Assembly: GCF_005116715.1 (NCBI RefSeq)
Contig: NZ_SWCI01000001.1
Span: 434,001-498,000 of the forward strand
Origin: Ferrimonas sediminicola
GTDB lineage: Bacteria > Pseudomonadota > Gammaproteobacteria > Enterobacterales > Shewanellaceae
Length of the DNA stretch: 64,000 bases
Reading direction: 5' to 3'
Of the stretch, positions 50,289 to 58,697 are shown in pieces; position 1 is the stretch's first letter, and each line of letters begins with the position of its first letter. The translations under genes and the position numbers were made by a program. Below the pieces are notes generated by a model, which was given only the letters and a program-made list of their open reading frames with translations, did no database searches and was not told the DNA's origin.

Positions 50289-52493
50289 TCACTTCAGCAG
50301 GGTCAGCTCATTCAACAGGTTGTCGGCGTTGTCCACCTGCTCCATCATCCACAGCACGTAGCGGAAGTCGACGTGCACCGCCCGGGTGATCTCAGGGTTG
50401 AAGTACCAGTCCTTGGTGATCGACTCGTAGGTGGAGTCGAAGTTCAGCCCCACCAGGTCGCCGTCACCGTTGAGGATGGGGGAGCCGGAGTTGCCGCCGG
50501 TGGTGTCGACACTGGATAGGAAGTTCACCGGCACTGAGCCGAAGTGGGCATCGCGGGGTTCTGTACAGGAGAAGATGGAGCAGTGCCAGGCCGGGTTCTG
50601 CGCCTTCAGGCTTTCCTGGGCAAAGCTGCCGTAGCGCTTGGCCTTGATGGCGTCTACCACCTTCTCAGGGGCGTTGAAGGGGTAGATGCCGGTGTGTTTC
50701 TCCACGATCCCCTCCAGTTTGGTGAAAGGCTGCTTATAGAGGGCATCGGCGGACTGATAGCCGTCCACCATGCCGTAGCTGATGCGCAGGGTGCCGTTGG
50801 CGTCGGGGTACACCGGCTGGTTACGGCTGTCGTACCACGCCAGCAGGGCGTCCATCATCGCCGGACGGGCTGCGGTGATCTCGCCGGCCAGGGTCTGGCT
50901 CTCCCTGCGGTTGGCTTCGTTGGCTTCGTAGAGGGCGACGGCCATCTGGATGAAGGGGTCCTCGCTGGCCTTGAACGCTTCCACCGGCTGGGTCATCCAC
51001 TCCAGGCGCTTGGCGCCGTCATGCAGCTCGGTGTTGGCGTAGGCGCTATCCAGGTCCAGGGTGGTCAGCACCTTGTCCAGGGCTTCGGAGCGCAGCGGCT
51101 GGTCAAGGTAGGCGTTGATGTCGGTCTGCCATAGGGCGCGGTCCATGCGGGAGTCGTAGCTGCGGGACAGGCGGTTCAGTCGGCCCTGCAGCATCTTCAT
51201 ATCCCGCTCCTGGTAACCCTCTTCACGTTCGGCATCGGGCTTCTGGCGCTCGTTGGCCAGCTTGTAGAGGCGGTTGGCGGTGCTGAGCATGGCGCTGGAC
51301 TGGGCGTTTTCGAAGTAGAAGGCGCGTTGCTTGTACTCGCGCTGCTTGGCCAGCTTCTGCTCCAGCTCCTCCACCTTGGCCAGCTGTTTGGCGTGCTTGG
51401 TGTCGGCCTTGAGCCAATCGATGAACGCCTGCTCACTGGCGCCCTTGATGGCGGGGATGTCGGTCTTGCGGAAGCCGTCCAGCAGACCGTTGAGCTTCTT
51501 CATCCGGTTGGCCAGGCTGGCCTTGGTACCGGCGTAGGCGATCTTGATGACGCCATCTTCCATTCCATGCTGATCGATCAGATCGATATGGTGCTGGTAG
51601 CGCTTGGCGGCCACCGGATACTGCCAGTCGGAGGCGAACTCCAGTTCGCTCAGCAGTTTGTGACGGCTGGTACGGCCTGGGTAGCCGGCAACCAGCACGC
51701 CGTCCCCTTCGCGAACGCCACTGGCATTGATCTTGAGGAAGCTCTTGGGCTGGTAGGGAACATTCTGCTCGCTGTAGGCGGCGGGGGAGCCGTCCGGGGC
51801 CACATAGGCGCGCAGGAAGGTGAAGTCACCGCTGTGACGCGGGTACTCGAAGTTGTCGATGTCGTCGCCGTAGGAGCCGACGCTCTGGGGCGGCGCGTAC
51901 ACCAGGCGTACATCGCGAATCATCAGCTGGCGCAGCAGGTAGTACTTCTTGCCGCCGTGGAAGCTGCGAACGTGGCAACGATAGTTGTCGTTGGACTCAC
52001 ACTCCTTCAGCAGGGCCTTACGATTGCCCTGGATGGTGTGGTAACGCTGGTAACCGTCCATCTCGTCGGTGGTGCCAGCGTACACCTTGTCGGTGACATC
52101 CTCAATTTTATCCGTAACGTAGAGGCGTTCCTGAGGGCCTGCGGAGGGCTCTTGTTCCATGGAGGTAGCCAGGAAGCCGTCGTCCAGGTAGTTATGCTCT
52201 TCGTTGCTGTTAAACTGGATGCCCCGGTAGGCACAGTGGTGGTTAGTGACCACCAGCCCTTTGGGAGAGACGAAGGAGGCGGTACAATAGCCGAGCCCCA
52301 CCACCGCATTCATCGGATACTGGTTCAGATCGGCCAGCTGCTCCGCCGGCAGGCGGATACCGGCCTGCTTCAGGTCGTCGGCGAGTTGCGGCATCTGCAT
52401 CGGCAGCCACTGGCCTTCGTTCGCCAGGGCGGGCATGGTCAGGGAGAGGCTCAGCGCCAGTGCTGATACCGAAGAAGAAACTTTGGTTGGCAT
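50289..52493 (-). CDS. S46 family dipeptidyl peptidase
   Basis: A 734-residue periplasmic serine exopeptidase. It has a signal peptide (VSALALSLSLTMPALA-NE). The chymotrypsin-like triad is visible: His in VVTNHHCAYRGIQ, Asp in the DDIDNFEYPRHSGDFT region, Ser in VDTTGGNSGSPILNGDG. S46 enzymes (DPP7, DPP11) remove N-terminal dipeptides. The residue after LNFD, which sets P1 preference (Gly in DPP7, Arg in DPP11 as I recall), is Ser here (LNFDSTYESITKDWYF), so its specificity may differ. It is monocistronic, between rplI and dnaB on the other strand. Confidence 0.9.
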   Translation of the reverse strand: MPTKVSSSVSALALSLSLTMPALANEGQWLPMQMPQLADDLKQAGIRLPAEQLADLNQYPMNAVVGLGYCTASFVSPKGLVVTNHHCAYRGIQFNSNEEHNYLDDGFLATSMEQEPSAGPQERLYVTDKIEDVTDKVYAGTTDEMDGYQRYHTIQGNRKALLKECESNDNYRCHVRSFHGGKKYYLLRQLMIRDVRLVYAPPQSVGSYGDDIDNFEYPRHSGDFTFLRAYVAPDGSPAAYSEQNVPYQPKSFLKINASGVREGDGVLVAGYPGRTSRHKLLSELEFASDWQYPVAAKRYQHHIDLIDQHGMEDGVIKIAYAGTKASLANRMKKLNGLLDGFRKTDIPAIKGASEQAFIDWLKADTKHAKQLAKVEELEQKLAKQREYKQRAFYFENAQSSAMLSTANRLYKLANERQKPDAEREEGYQERDMKMLQGRLNRLSRSYDSRMDRALWQTDINAYLDQPLRSEALDKVLTTLDLDSAYANTELHDGAKRLEWMTQPVEAFKASEDPFIQMAVALYEANEANRRESQTLAGEITAARPAMMDALLAWYDSRNQPVYPDANGTLRISYGMVDGYQSADALYKQPFTKLEGIVEKHTGIYPFNAPEKVVDAIKAKRYGSFAQESLKAQNPAWHCSIFSCTEPRDAHFGSVPVNFLSSVDTTGGNSGSPILNGDGDLVGLNFDSTYESITKDWYFNPEITRAVHVDFRYVLWMMEQVDNADNLLNELTLLK

Positions 52494-52587
52494 GGGAGAT
52501 CCCTTTATTATTATGAATCCTGTCTGGGCTGGCGCCCGGAAAGGGGCAATCTTATCAACTAAAAGTTCCTAGTGTAACGGGTTTAAC

Positions 52588-53988
52588 ATGGCAGAAACAC
52601 GCCGGCGCGAAAGCGGGCAGCAGAAAACGGTCGACCAGCTGAAGATCCCTCCGCACTCCATTGAGGCGGAGCAGTCGGTCCTGGGTGGCCTGATGTTGAA
52701 CAACGATGTGTTCGATCAGGTGGCCGAGCGAGTGGTCAAAGAGGACTTCTACAGCCGCAGCCATCAATATATCTTCGCTGCCATGTCGCTGCTGCTGGAG
52801 GGCGGCCATCCCCTGGATCTGGTGACGGTCTCCGAAGAGCTGAGCCGTCAGGGGGAGTTGGACAACGTCGGTGGCATCCCCTACCTGTCTGACATATCTC
52901 GTAACACTCCCAGTGTCGCCAACATCGTCGCCTACGCCGAGATCGTCCGTGAGCGGGCGGTGGTGCGGGAGATGATCAAGGTGGCCAACGAGATCGCCGA
53001 TGCCGGCTTCAATCCCGAGGGGCGAGACTCCGCCGCCCTGCTGGACCTGGCGGAAACCAAGGTGTTCAAGATCGCCGAGAGTCGGGCCAACGCCAACGAG
53101 GGCCCGGAGAACATCAAGAGCATCTTGGAGAAGACGGTCGACAAGATTGAGCAGCTTTACTCCAACCCCCATAACGGGGTGACCGGGGTCTCCAGTGGCT
53201 TCTCTGATCTGGATAAGATGACCGCCGGCTTCCAGCCGTCGGATCTGATCATTGTGGCGGCCCGTCCCTCCATGGGTAAAACCACCTTCGCCATGAACCT
53301 GTGCGAAGCGGCGGCCATGAATGAGCAGAAGCCGGTGCTGATCTTCTCCCTGGAGATGCCCTCGGAGCAGATCATGATGCGTATGCTCGCCTCCCTGGGC
53401 CGGGTGGATCAGACCAAGATCCGGACCGGGCAGCTGGATGACGAGGATTGGGCCCGGGTTTCCAGCACCATGGGACTGATGATGGAGCAGGGCAAGATGT
53501 ACATCGACGACGCCTCCGGCCTGACCCCGACCGAGGTGCGCTCCCGCGCTCGGCGAATCGCCCGTGAGCATGGCGGCCTCTCCATGATCATGGTGGATTA
53601 CCTGCAGCTGATGCAGGTGCCGGCCCTGGCGGACAACCGGACCCTGGAGATCGCCGAGATCTCGCGTTCCCTCAAAGCCTTGGCCAAGGAGCTGAATGTA
53701 CCGGTGATTGCCCTGTCCCAGTTGAACCGCTCCCTGGAGCAGCGGGCGGACAAGCGCCCGGTGAACTCCGACCTTCGTGAATCCGGCTCCATCGAGCAGG
53801 ATGCCGACCTGATTATGTTTATCTACCGGGATGAGGTTTATCACCCGGACACCGCCGAGAAGGGCACCGCCGAGATCATCATCGGTAAGCAGCGTAACGG
53901 CCCCATCGGTAAGGTGCCACTGACCTTCCAGGGGATGTTCTCCCGCTTTGACAATTACGCTGGTGGCGGTTTCGAATACGACGAGTAA
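52588..53988 (+). CDS. dnaB: Replicative DNA helicase DnaB
   Basis: A 466-residue hexameric helicase. The N-terminal DnaG-binding domain (PPHSIEAEQSVLGGLMLNND) is joined to a RecA-like domain with Walker A AARPSMGKTTFAMNLCEAAA, Walker B LSMIMVDYLQLMQ and the arginine-finger region LSQLNRSLEQRADKRPVNSD-LRESG. No intein is present. It is followed 9 bases later by alr, the same dnaB-alr order as in E. coli. Confidence 0.98.
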   Translation: MAETRRRESGQQKTVDQLKIPPHSIEAEQSVLGGLMLNNDVFDQVAERVVKEDFYSRSHQYIFAAMSLLLEGGHPLDLVTVSEELSRQGELDNVGGIPYLSDISRNTPSVANIVAYAEIVRERAVVREMIKVANEIADAGFNPEGRDSAALLDLAETKVFKIAESRANANEGPENIKSILEKTVDKIEQLYSNPHNGVTGVSSGFSDLDKMTAGFQPSDLIIVAARPSMGKTTFAMNLCEAAAMNEQKPVLIFSLEMPSEQIMMRMLASLGRVDQTKIRTGQLDDEDWARVSSTMGLMMEQGKMYIDDASGLTPTEVRSRARRIAREHGGLSMIMVDYLQLMQVPALADNRTLEIAEISRSLKALAKELNVPVIALSQLNRSLEQRADKRPVNSDLRESGSIEQDADLIMFIYRDEVYHPDTAEKGTAEIIIGKQRNGPIGKVPLTFQGMFSRFDNYAGGGFEYDE

Positions 53989-53997
53989 GGATCTGCA

Positions 53998-55080
53998 GTG
54001 CGATTTTCCCCAGTGGCTGAGATCAGCCGAAGTGCCCTGTTGCACAACCTGGGCCGGCTGCGCCAACTGGCGCCCGGCGCAAAGATCATGGCGGTGGTCA
54101 AGGCCAACGCCTATGGCCATGGCCTGACCACCCTGGCCCGCTGGTTAGATGATGCCGGCGTCAACGGCTTCGGCATGGCCCGTCTCGAGGAGGCCCTGTG
54201 CCTGCGTCGGGAGGGGATCGGTGCCCGGATGCTGCTGCTGGAAGGAGTGTTCTCGGAGGAGGATCTGGAGCTGGCCGCCAGCCATGACCTAGAGGTGGCG
54301 ATTCATGATTGTCAACAGGTGGCGATCCTGGAGCGGGCCCGGCTCTCCAAGCCGGTACGCGTCTGGTTGAAACTGGATACCGGTATGCATCGTCTCGGGG
54401 TGCAGCCACACCAGTTCGAGGCCCTGTACCAGCGCCTGCGAGCCCTGGAAAACATCCAGGGAGAGATCAATTTCATGACTCACTTCGCGGTGGCGGATGA
54501 AGCGGAAAACCCGGAAACCACCCGGCAGATCGCCCTGTTCAACCAGTTGACCAAGAACCTGCCTGGTGAGCGCACCCTGGCCAACTCTGCCGGGACCCTG
54601 GCCTGGCCTGTTTCCCACGGTCAGTGGGTGCGGGCGGGACTGGCGCTGTATGGGGGGTCGCCGATGATCGCCGGCCGTCCCGAAGATTTTGACCTCAGGC
54701 CGGTGATGACCATGAAGACCACCGTGCTGGCGGTGCGGGAGCACAGGGCCGGCGATCCGGTTGGCTACGGCCAGAGTTGGCGTGCCAGCCGCGACACTCG
54801 TCTGGCGGTGCTTGCCATGGGCTACGGGGACGGCTACCCGCGCCACGCGGTCAGCGGTACCCCGGTGTTGATCAACGGCAAGCGCTACCCCCTGGCGGGT
54901 AGGGTCTCCATGGATATGATCACCGTGGAGATCGGCGATGATCCCATTCAGGTGGGTGATCCCGTGGTGCTGTGGGGCGATGGATTGCCGGTGGAGGAGA
55001 TCGCCGAGTGCGCTTCCACCATCCCCTATGAACTGCTGTGCAGCACTACCGCCAGGGTGCAGTACCGCTACGTCGACTAG
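53998..55080 (+). CDS. alr: Alanine racemase
   Basis: A 360-residue PLP enzyme making D-alanine for peptidoglycan. The PLP lysine is K35 in AVVKANAYGHG; the opposing catalytic Tyr lies in LAMGYGDGYPRHA; GRVSMDMITVEIGDDP is the usual substrate-side motif. The GTG start at 53998 gives the family N terminus. Confidence 0.97.
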   Translation: MRFSPVAEISRSALLHNLGRLRQLAPGAKIMAVVKANAYGHGLTTLARWLDDAGVNGFGMARLEEALCLRREGIGARMLLLEGVFSEEDLELAASHDLEVAIHDCQQVAILERARLSKPVRVWLKLDTGMHRLGVQPHQFEALYQRLRALENIQGEINFMTHFAVADEAENPETTRQIALFNQLTKNLPGERTLANSAGTLAWPVSHGQWVRAGLALYGGSPMIAGRPEDFDLRPVMTMKTTVLAVREHRAGDPVGYGQSWRASRDTRLAVLAMGYGDGYPRHAVSGTPVLINGKRYPLAGRVSMDMITVEIGDDPIQVGDPVVLWGDGLPVEEIAECASTIPYELLCSTTARVQYRYVD

Positions 55081-55125
55081 TCCGGGCCTGCGGTTGTGAC
55101 GCTGCCCCGACGGAGGTGAGAGAGG

Positions 55126-55536
55126 ATGAAACAGTTAGAGTTGCGATTGGAGGCCCGCCCCAGAGGCTTTCACCTGGTGACCGATGAGATTGTCCGGGCC
55201 CTGCCCCTGAAGGCGGTGCCGGCGGGATTGCTGCACCTGCAACTGCTGCACACCTCGGCCAGCCTGACCCTGAATGAGAACTGCGACCCGACGGTCAGGG
55301 GGGATTTTTCCACCTTCTTCGACCGCTTGGTGCCCGACGGCACTCCCTATTTTCGCCACGACTATGAGGGGGATGATGACATGCCGGCCCACATCAAGAG
55401 CAGTCTGCTCGGCACCAGCCTGATGCTGCCGGTGAGTCGCGGCCGGCTGGCCCTGGGTCAGTGGCAGGGGATCTACCTTGGGGAGCATCGGGACCAGGGG
55501 GGCAGCCGCCGAATCCTGGCGACGCTGACCCAGTAG
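55126..55536 (+). CDS. YjbQ/UPF0047 family protein
   Basis: A 136-residue protein with the conserved [18 protein letters not shown], the histidine-bearing [15 protein letters not shown] and [13 protein letters not shown]. YjbQ-type proteins show weak thiamin-phosphate-synthase activity in vitro, but their true role is unsettled. CGGAGGTGAGAGAGG precedes the ATG. Confidence 0.92.
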   Translation: MKQLELRLEARPRGFHLVTDEIVRALPLKAVPAGLLHLQLLHTSASLTLNENCDPTVRGDFSTFFDRLVPDGTPYFRHDYEGDDDMPAHIKSSLLGTSLMLPVSRGRLALGQWQGIYLGEHRDQGGSRRILATLTQ

Positions 55537-55538
55537 AG

Positions 55539-55572
55539 AAAAAAGGGCCGTGGCCTGTGCGGGCACGGCCCC
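55539..55572 (-). terminator. Terminator of the chalcone-isomerase-like gene
   Basis: Stem GGGCCGTG / CACGGCCC (8 bp) with a run of six A on the plus strand, that is, a T run after the hairpin for minus-strand transcription. Confidence 0.7.
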
Positions 55573-55607
55573 AGTGAGGTCCGGCGGCGTGATCCGGACA
55601 GAACGAC

Positions 55608-56168
55608 TTACAAGCCCAGCATCTCCTCTTTCAGGTCGTCATCCAGCGGCTTGTCTCCCAGCCAGATCCCCAACAGTACTGAGCGGAACAGCTCTCCCTC
55701 CACGGCTACCAGCTGCTCACCATTCTTGATCAGGGTCACCGGCTGGCCGGGGATGGAGAGGATCTGGAACCGATCGCCCTCAGTGACCGGGGCGCTGAAC
55801 GCTTGGGTAAAGCGGGCGATCTGCTCCTTCAGCTCCGGCAGGTGCTGGCCTGCCGAGCGGGCGAAGCCGTCCTCCATGCTGGCGGTCATCTTCTCCGAGG
55901 TGATCATCGAGGAGATGATGTCCAGCTGGATGGCGGTGGCGGTGTGCCCCTCCATCAGTTCACCGGCGGGAAGGTTGTCCTGGTTGTAGAGGGAGCTGAC
56001 GTAAAGATCCATAAAGAATTTGGAGCGGATACCGGCCCCCCGGTAGGGAAGCTCCACTCCGTTGAGCGTCAGGTTGTCGGCCAGTTCGACGTCGGCCAGG
56101 GTGGCCGACCAGGCAGCACCGCTGAAGGCCAAGGAAAAGCAGAGAGAAAGCAGGGGCATTTTTTGCAT
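55608..56168 (-). CDS. Periplasmic chalcone isomerase-like protein
   Basis: A 186-residue protein with a signal peptide (LLSLCFSLAFSGAAWSA-TL). The mature part fits the bacterial chalcone-isomerase-like family: VELADNLTLNGVELPYRGAG, KFFMDLYVSSLYNQ, AIQLDIISSMITSEKM and LFRSVLLGIWLGDKPLDDDL. Bacterial members have no shown isomerase activity; some bind fatty acids. Its upstream region, shared with the membrane-protein cluster at 56508, has a TAGAG-N6-CTCTA dyad at 56204 and an FNR-type site at 56232, so it may be co-regulated with that cluster. Confidence 0.85.
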   Translation of the reverse strand: MQKMPLLSLCFSLAFSGAAWSATLADVELADNLTLNGVELPYRGAGIRSKFFMDLYVSSLYNQDNLPAGELMEGHTATAIQLDIISSMITSEKMTASMEDGFARSAGQHLPELKEQIARFTQAFSAPVTEGDRFQILSIPGQPVTLIKNGEQLVAVEGELFRSVLLGIWLGDKPLDDDLKEEMLGL

Positions 56169-56203
56169 CTTGAATCACCTATTGATATGGCCAGAAACCA
56201 ATC

Positions 56204-56219
56204 TAGAGTATTTGCTCTA
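56204..56219. promoter_or_regulatory. Dyad TAGAG-N6-CTCTA, copy 1
   Basis: TAGAGTATTTGCTCTA, 36 bases upstream of the chalcone-isomerase-like gene. The same arms and flanking bases recur at 56461. Confidence 0.5.
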
Positions 56220-56231
56220 ATTTATTTTTTA

Positions 56232-56245
56232 TTGATTTGTATCAA
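56232..56245. promoter_or_regulatory. FNR-type (anaerobox) site
   Basis: TTGATTTGTATCAA is a perfect match to the FNR/EtrA consensus TTGAT-N4-ATCAA. It lies in the divergent region, 64 bases from the minus-strand gene and 263 from the plus-strand gene. Confidence 0.7.
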
Positions 56246-56460
56246 TCTACTTCCCCAAATTGTTCGCACATGTTAACGAATGGCGTTACCTGCTTGATTG
56301 GTGCTGCTCCGGTGGGGATTTGACGGTGTTGAAGGTGTTCGTAACAGAGGATTAGTCCACCACATGAAGGAATAATCTGGTTCGAACCATATTGATGCCG
56401 GCTCAAAATTTCCGCGGAAAATTTCTTGATCCCTGTCATGAAAATCGGCAAACCCAATGA

Positions 56461-56478
56461 TTAGAGTAAAAGCTCTAA
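56461..56478. promoter_or_regulatory. Dyad TTAGAG-N6-CTCTAA, copy 2
   Basis: TTAGAGTAAAAGCTCTAA, 30 bases before the chosen start of the membrane-protein gene at 56508. It matches copy 1 at all positions of the arms plus the bases TA and G next to them. Confidence 0.5.
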
Positions 56479-56507
56479 TGTGTAAGTGGAGAATTTCCGA
56501 GGTTGGT

Positions 56508-57431
56508 ATGGGTATTCCGATTTCTACCTATGTAGTTTCCATGGTGGGCTACATAGTATTCCTTCTGGTTCTCGTCGAAATGATGAGAAGAACACCAAGA
56601 TTCACCTTTGTCTTCTGGTTGCTGTCGTTATTAACTGCCCCGCTTTGGGCAGACAATCTTGATGGGTGGTTCCGCTGGGCGAAAACCGTCAGTGTGCTTA
56701 TTCCTACCGCCTTAATAGTGGGTACGGCACGAATTGCCTACCTCTATTATGAAAACCCCAATCGAATTCTGAAGTTTTTCCGAAAGGATTGGGTGCTGTG
56801 GGTCCTATACGGCGTTCTGTTCCTGAATATTGCCGAGGCGACCGTTAAGGATCTGGTCACCGAGAACTACTTCAATTTCATTGCCGGCTGCGTGTTGCTG
56901 GCCACCATGCCGTTCCCCAAGTACAAGAATGGCAAGCGTCAGTACTGGCTCATCGGCAAGGATGCGCCCAATGACCTGCTGTTCTACTCCACCGCGGCGT
57001 GGAACTTCCTCTACACCACCTGGAACATGGCGTTTGTCTATGGTGAAAACCCCGGCTACTTCGCCAGCTCCTTCTGCATCCTGATGGCCGCCGAGCTCTA
57101 CCCGGTGTTCAAGAAGCGCCCCGAGCTCTACATCATTGCCCGGGTCTATACCCTGGCGTTCCACATCCTGGTACGCGCCATGGGTGACCCCTTCGCCGAG
57201 GTGATGGATTCCACCCACTGGGCCAACGATCAGGTGCTGTTGTTCTGGGGCGTCGCCAACGCCGTGCTGCACATCGCCTACCTGTTCTGGTACTTCAAGA
57301 AGTTCCGTCAGCCCAACGCGGAGGGGGGATATGAACCGCCCTACGGCAATCGTCAGCCTCCGTTGGTCGTGGATGCCAGAACCGAAGAGAGCAGCCCACT
57401 GCTGCCTGGTCAGAAGCCTGTCACTGCCTGA
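56508..57431 (+). CDS. Polytopic membrane protein, paralogue A (DUF5692-like)
   Basis: A 307-residue inner-membrane protein with about eight or nine spans (VVSMVGYIVFLLVLVEMM, FTFVFWLLSLLTAPLW, VLYGVLFLNIAEATVKDLV, FWGVANAVLHIAYLFWYF). It shares with the genes at 57478 and 59643 the motifs W-F-x-W-[AV]-K, [LI]-N-I-[AS]-E-A-x-[VL]-x-D, W-N-[FM]-A-[FY]-V-Y and R-[AV]-x-T-L. I think this is the DUF5692 family, but am not certain; function unknown. The ATG at 56508 follows GAGG; an earlier ATG at 56457 has no ribosome binding site and would cover the dyad. The tail is polar and probably cytoplasmic. It is the most divergent of the three. Confidence 0.7.
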   Translation: MGIPISTYVVSMVGYIVFLLVLVEMMRRTPRFTFVFWLLSLLTAPLWADNLDGWFRWAKTVSVLIPTALIVGTARIAYLYYENPNRILKFFRKDWVLWVLYGVLFLNIAEATVKDLVTENYFNFIAGCVLLATMPFPKYKNGKRQYWLIGKDAPNDLLFYSTAAWNFLYTTWNMAFVYGENPGYFASSFCILMAAELYPVFKKRPELYIIARVYTLAFHILVRAMGDPFAEVMDSTHWANDQVLLFWGVANAVLHIAYLFWYFKKFRQPNAEGGYEPPYGNRQPPLVVDARTEESSPLLPGQKPVTA

Positions 57432-57443
57432 GTTGACTCAATA

Positions 57444-57466
57444 GCGGGGCAGGGTGGCTGCCCCGC
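57444..57466 (+). other. Intergenic hairpin in the membrane-protein cluster
   Basis: Perfect 9-bp stem GCGGGGCAG / CTGCCCCGC with a 5-base loop, between paralogues A and B and ending 11 bases before the next start. There is no T run, so it may stabilise or process the mRNA rather than stop transcription. Confidence 0.5.
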
Positions 57467-57477
57467 GGAGATACGTA

Positions 57478-58650
57478 ATGAAGTCCTTTTTGAAACTAAT
57501 GAGTGCCTGGCTGCTGGCTCTGGTGCTGACCCCGGCCGTCCTGGCGAATGAGCTGGAGGGGGTGAACATCGGCGACCAGTTTGCCGGCCAGATCTGGCAG
57601 GGCACCATGGACGGTGATCCCGGCCAGGGCAGCCTCTTCTTCCGACTGGAGTTCTCCGCAGACCACCAGGTGACCGTCACCAGGCAGTCCGGCGGACACA
57701 ACCAGGTGGAGGTGAAGCAGTGGCAGATTCAGGGTGAGCAACTGGTCATCACCGGCTCGCCTGGGCAGATGATCGACAACTTCGACGAGGCGACAATGAC
57801 CGTCGTCTCCGCAGACCGCTTCCACTATGCCAAAGACAACAAGAAGTTCATCGGACACAAGTGGATCGAGGCCCGGGCCTATGGACACGTGCTGTTCGTG
57901 CTCATTGGCCTGATGGTGATGAATGAGATCTGCCGCCGTTACAAGTGGCCCACGGTGATCATCTTCTTCGTCCTGCCCATCGTACTGATCCCCCTTTGGG
58001 CCAGCTACGGGGTCAGTTACTGGTTCAAGTGGGTCAAGCTTTATTCGGTGGTGGGCGCCTGCGTACTGTTCACCCTGATTCGCTACACCAGGGTGGGGGA
58101 GATGAGGTGGGCCAAGTTCTGTGCCGCCGGTTTCCTGGCCCTAAACATCTCCGAGGCGGTGCTGCAGGATTTCAGCATGGGATATACCGCCAACGTGCTC
58201 AACGCCATCGGCGGCATCTTCTCCATTATCACCCTCACCGGATGGGCCCAGATCCAGGCGGCCAAGACCAAGGAGAGGGACATGATCTGGCCGGCGATGA
58301 CCACCTTCTGGATCATCGCCTACGACGTGTGGAACTTCGCCTTCGTCTACCTGAACTTCCCCGGCTCCGCCACCGCCCAGTTCATGGTGCTGACCGCGGC
58401 GACCATTCCGTCGCTGTTGATTACCCGGGGAACCTGGCTGCAGGCACGGGCGTTCACCCTGGCGCTCTCCTTCATGTACTACTTCACCAACCCGGCCATG
58501 TACGAGAGTAACGTGGTGATGCTACCGAGAAATGATGAATTGATGCTGGCGGTTGGATTATTGAGCTTCGTTCTTAATTCCATCCTTTTCTATCAGGTGT
58601 ATGGAGCCAAGTGGAGAAATTATAGGCTGAAGCAAGAGATGGCGAGTTAG
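57478..58650 (+). CDS. Polytopic membrane protein with periplasmic N-terminal domain, paralogue B
   Basis: A 390-residue protein. A signal peptide (LMSAWLLALVLTPAVLA-NE) is followed by a periplasmic beta-rich domain of about 95 residues (GQIWQGTMDGDPGQGSLFFR, VKQWQIQGEQLVITGSPGQM). Then comes the same multi-span region as paralogues A and C (WFKWVKLYSVVG, LNISEAVLQDFSM, IIAYDVWNFAFVYLNFPG, TWLQARAFTLAL). The extra sensor-like domain is absent from A and C. The domain fusion suggests ligand sensing or binding at the periplasmic face coupled to the membrane core; this is inference. The ATG follows CGGAGA. Confidence 0.7.
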   Translation: MKSFLKLMSAWLLALVLTPAVLANELEGVNIGDQFAGQIWQGTMDGDPGQGSLFFRLEFSADHQVTVTRQSGGHNQVEVKQWQIQGEQLVITGSPGQMIDNFDEATMTVVSADRFHYAKDNKKFIGHKWIEARAYGHVLFVLIGLMVMNEICRRYKWPTVIIFFVLPIVLIPLWASYGVSYWFKWVKLYSVVGACVLFTLIRYTRVGEMRWAKFCAAGFLALNISEAVLQDFSMGYTANVLNAIGGIFSIITLTGWAQIQAAKTKERDMIWPAMTTFWIIAYDVWNFAFVYLNFPGSATAQFMVLTAATIPSLLITRGTWLQARAFTLALSFMYYFTNPAMYESNVVMLPRNDELMLAVGLLSFVLNSILFYQVYGAKWRNYRLKQEMAS

Positions 58651-58697
58651 TTTTTGATACGACACAAACAAATAATTAAATTATTCTGGAGTTGATA

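Noticed and set aside
51327-52466. 379-codon plus-strand frame opposite the S46 peptidase
   Set aside because: Covers the reverse of a secure gene and has no recognisable domain.
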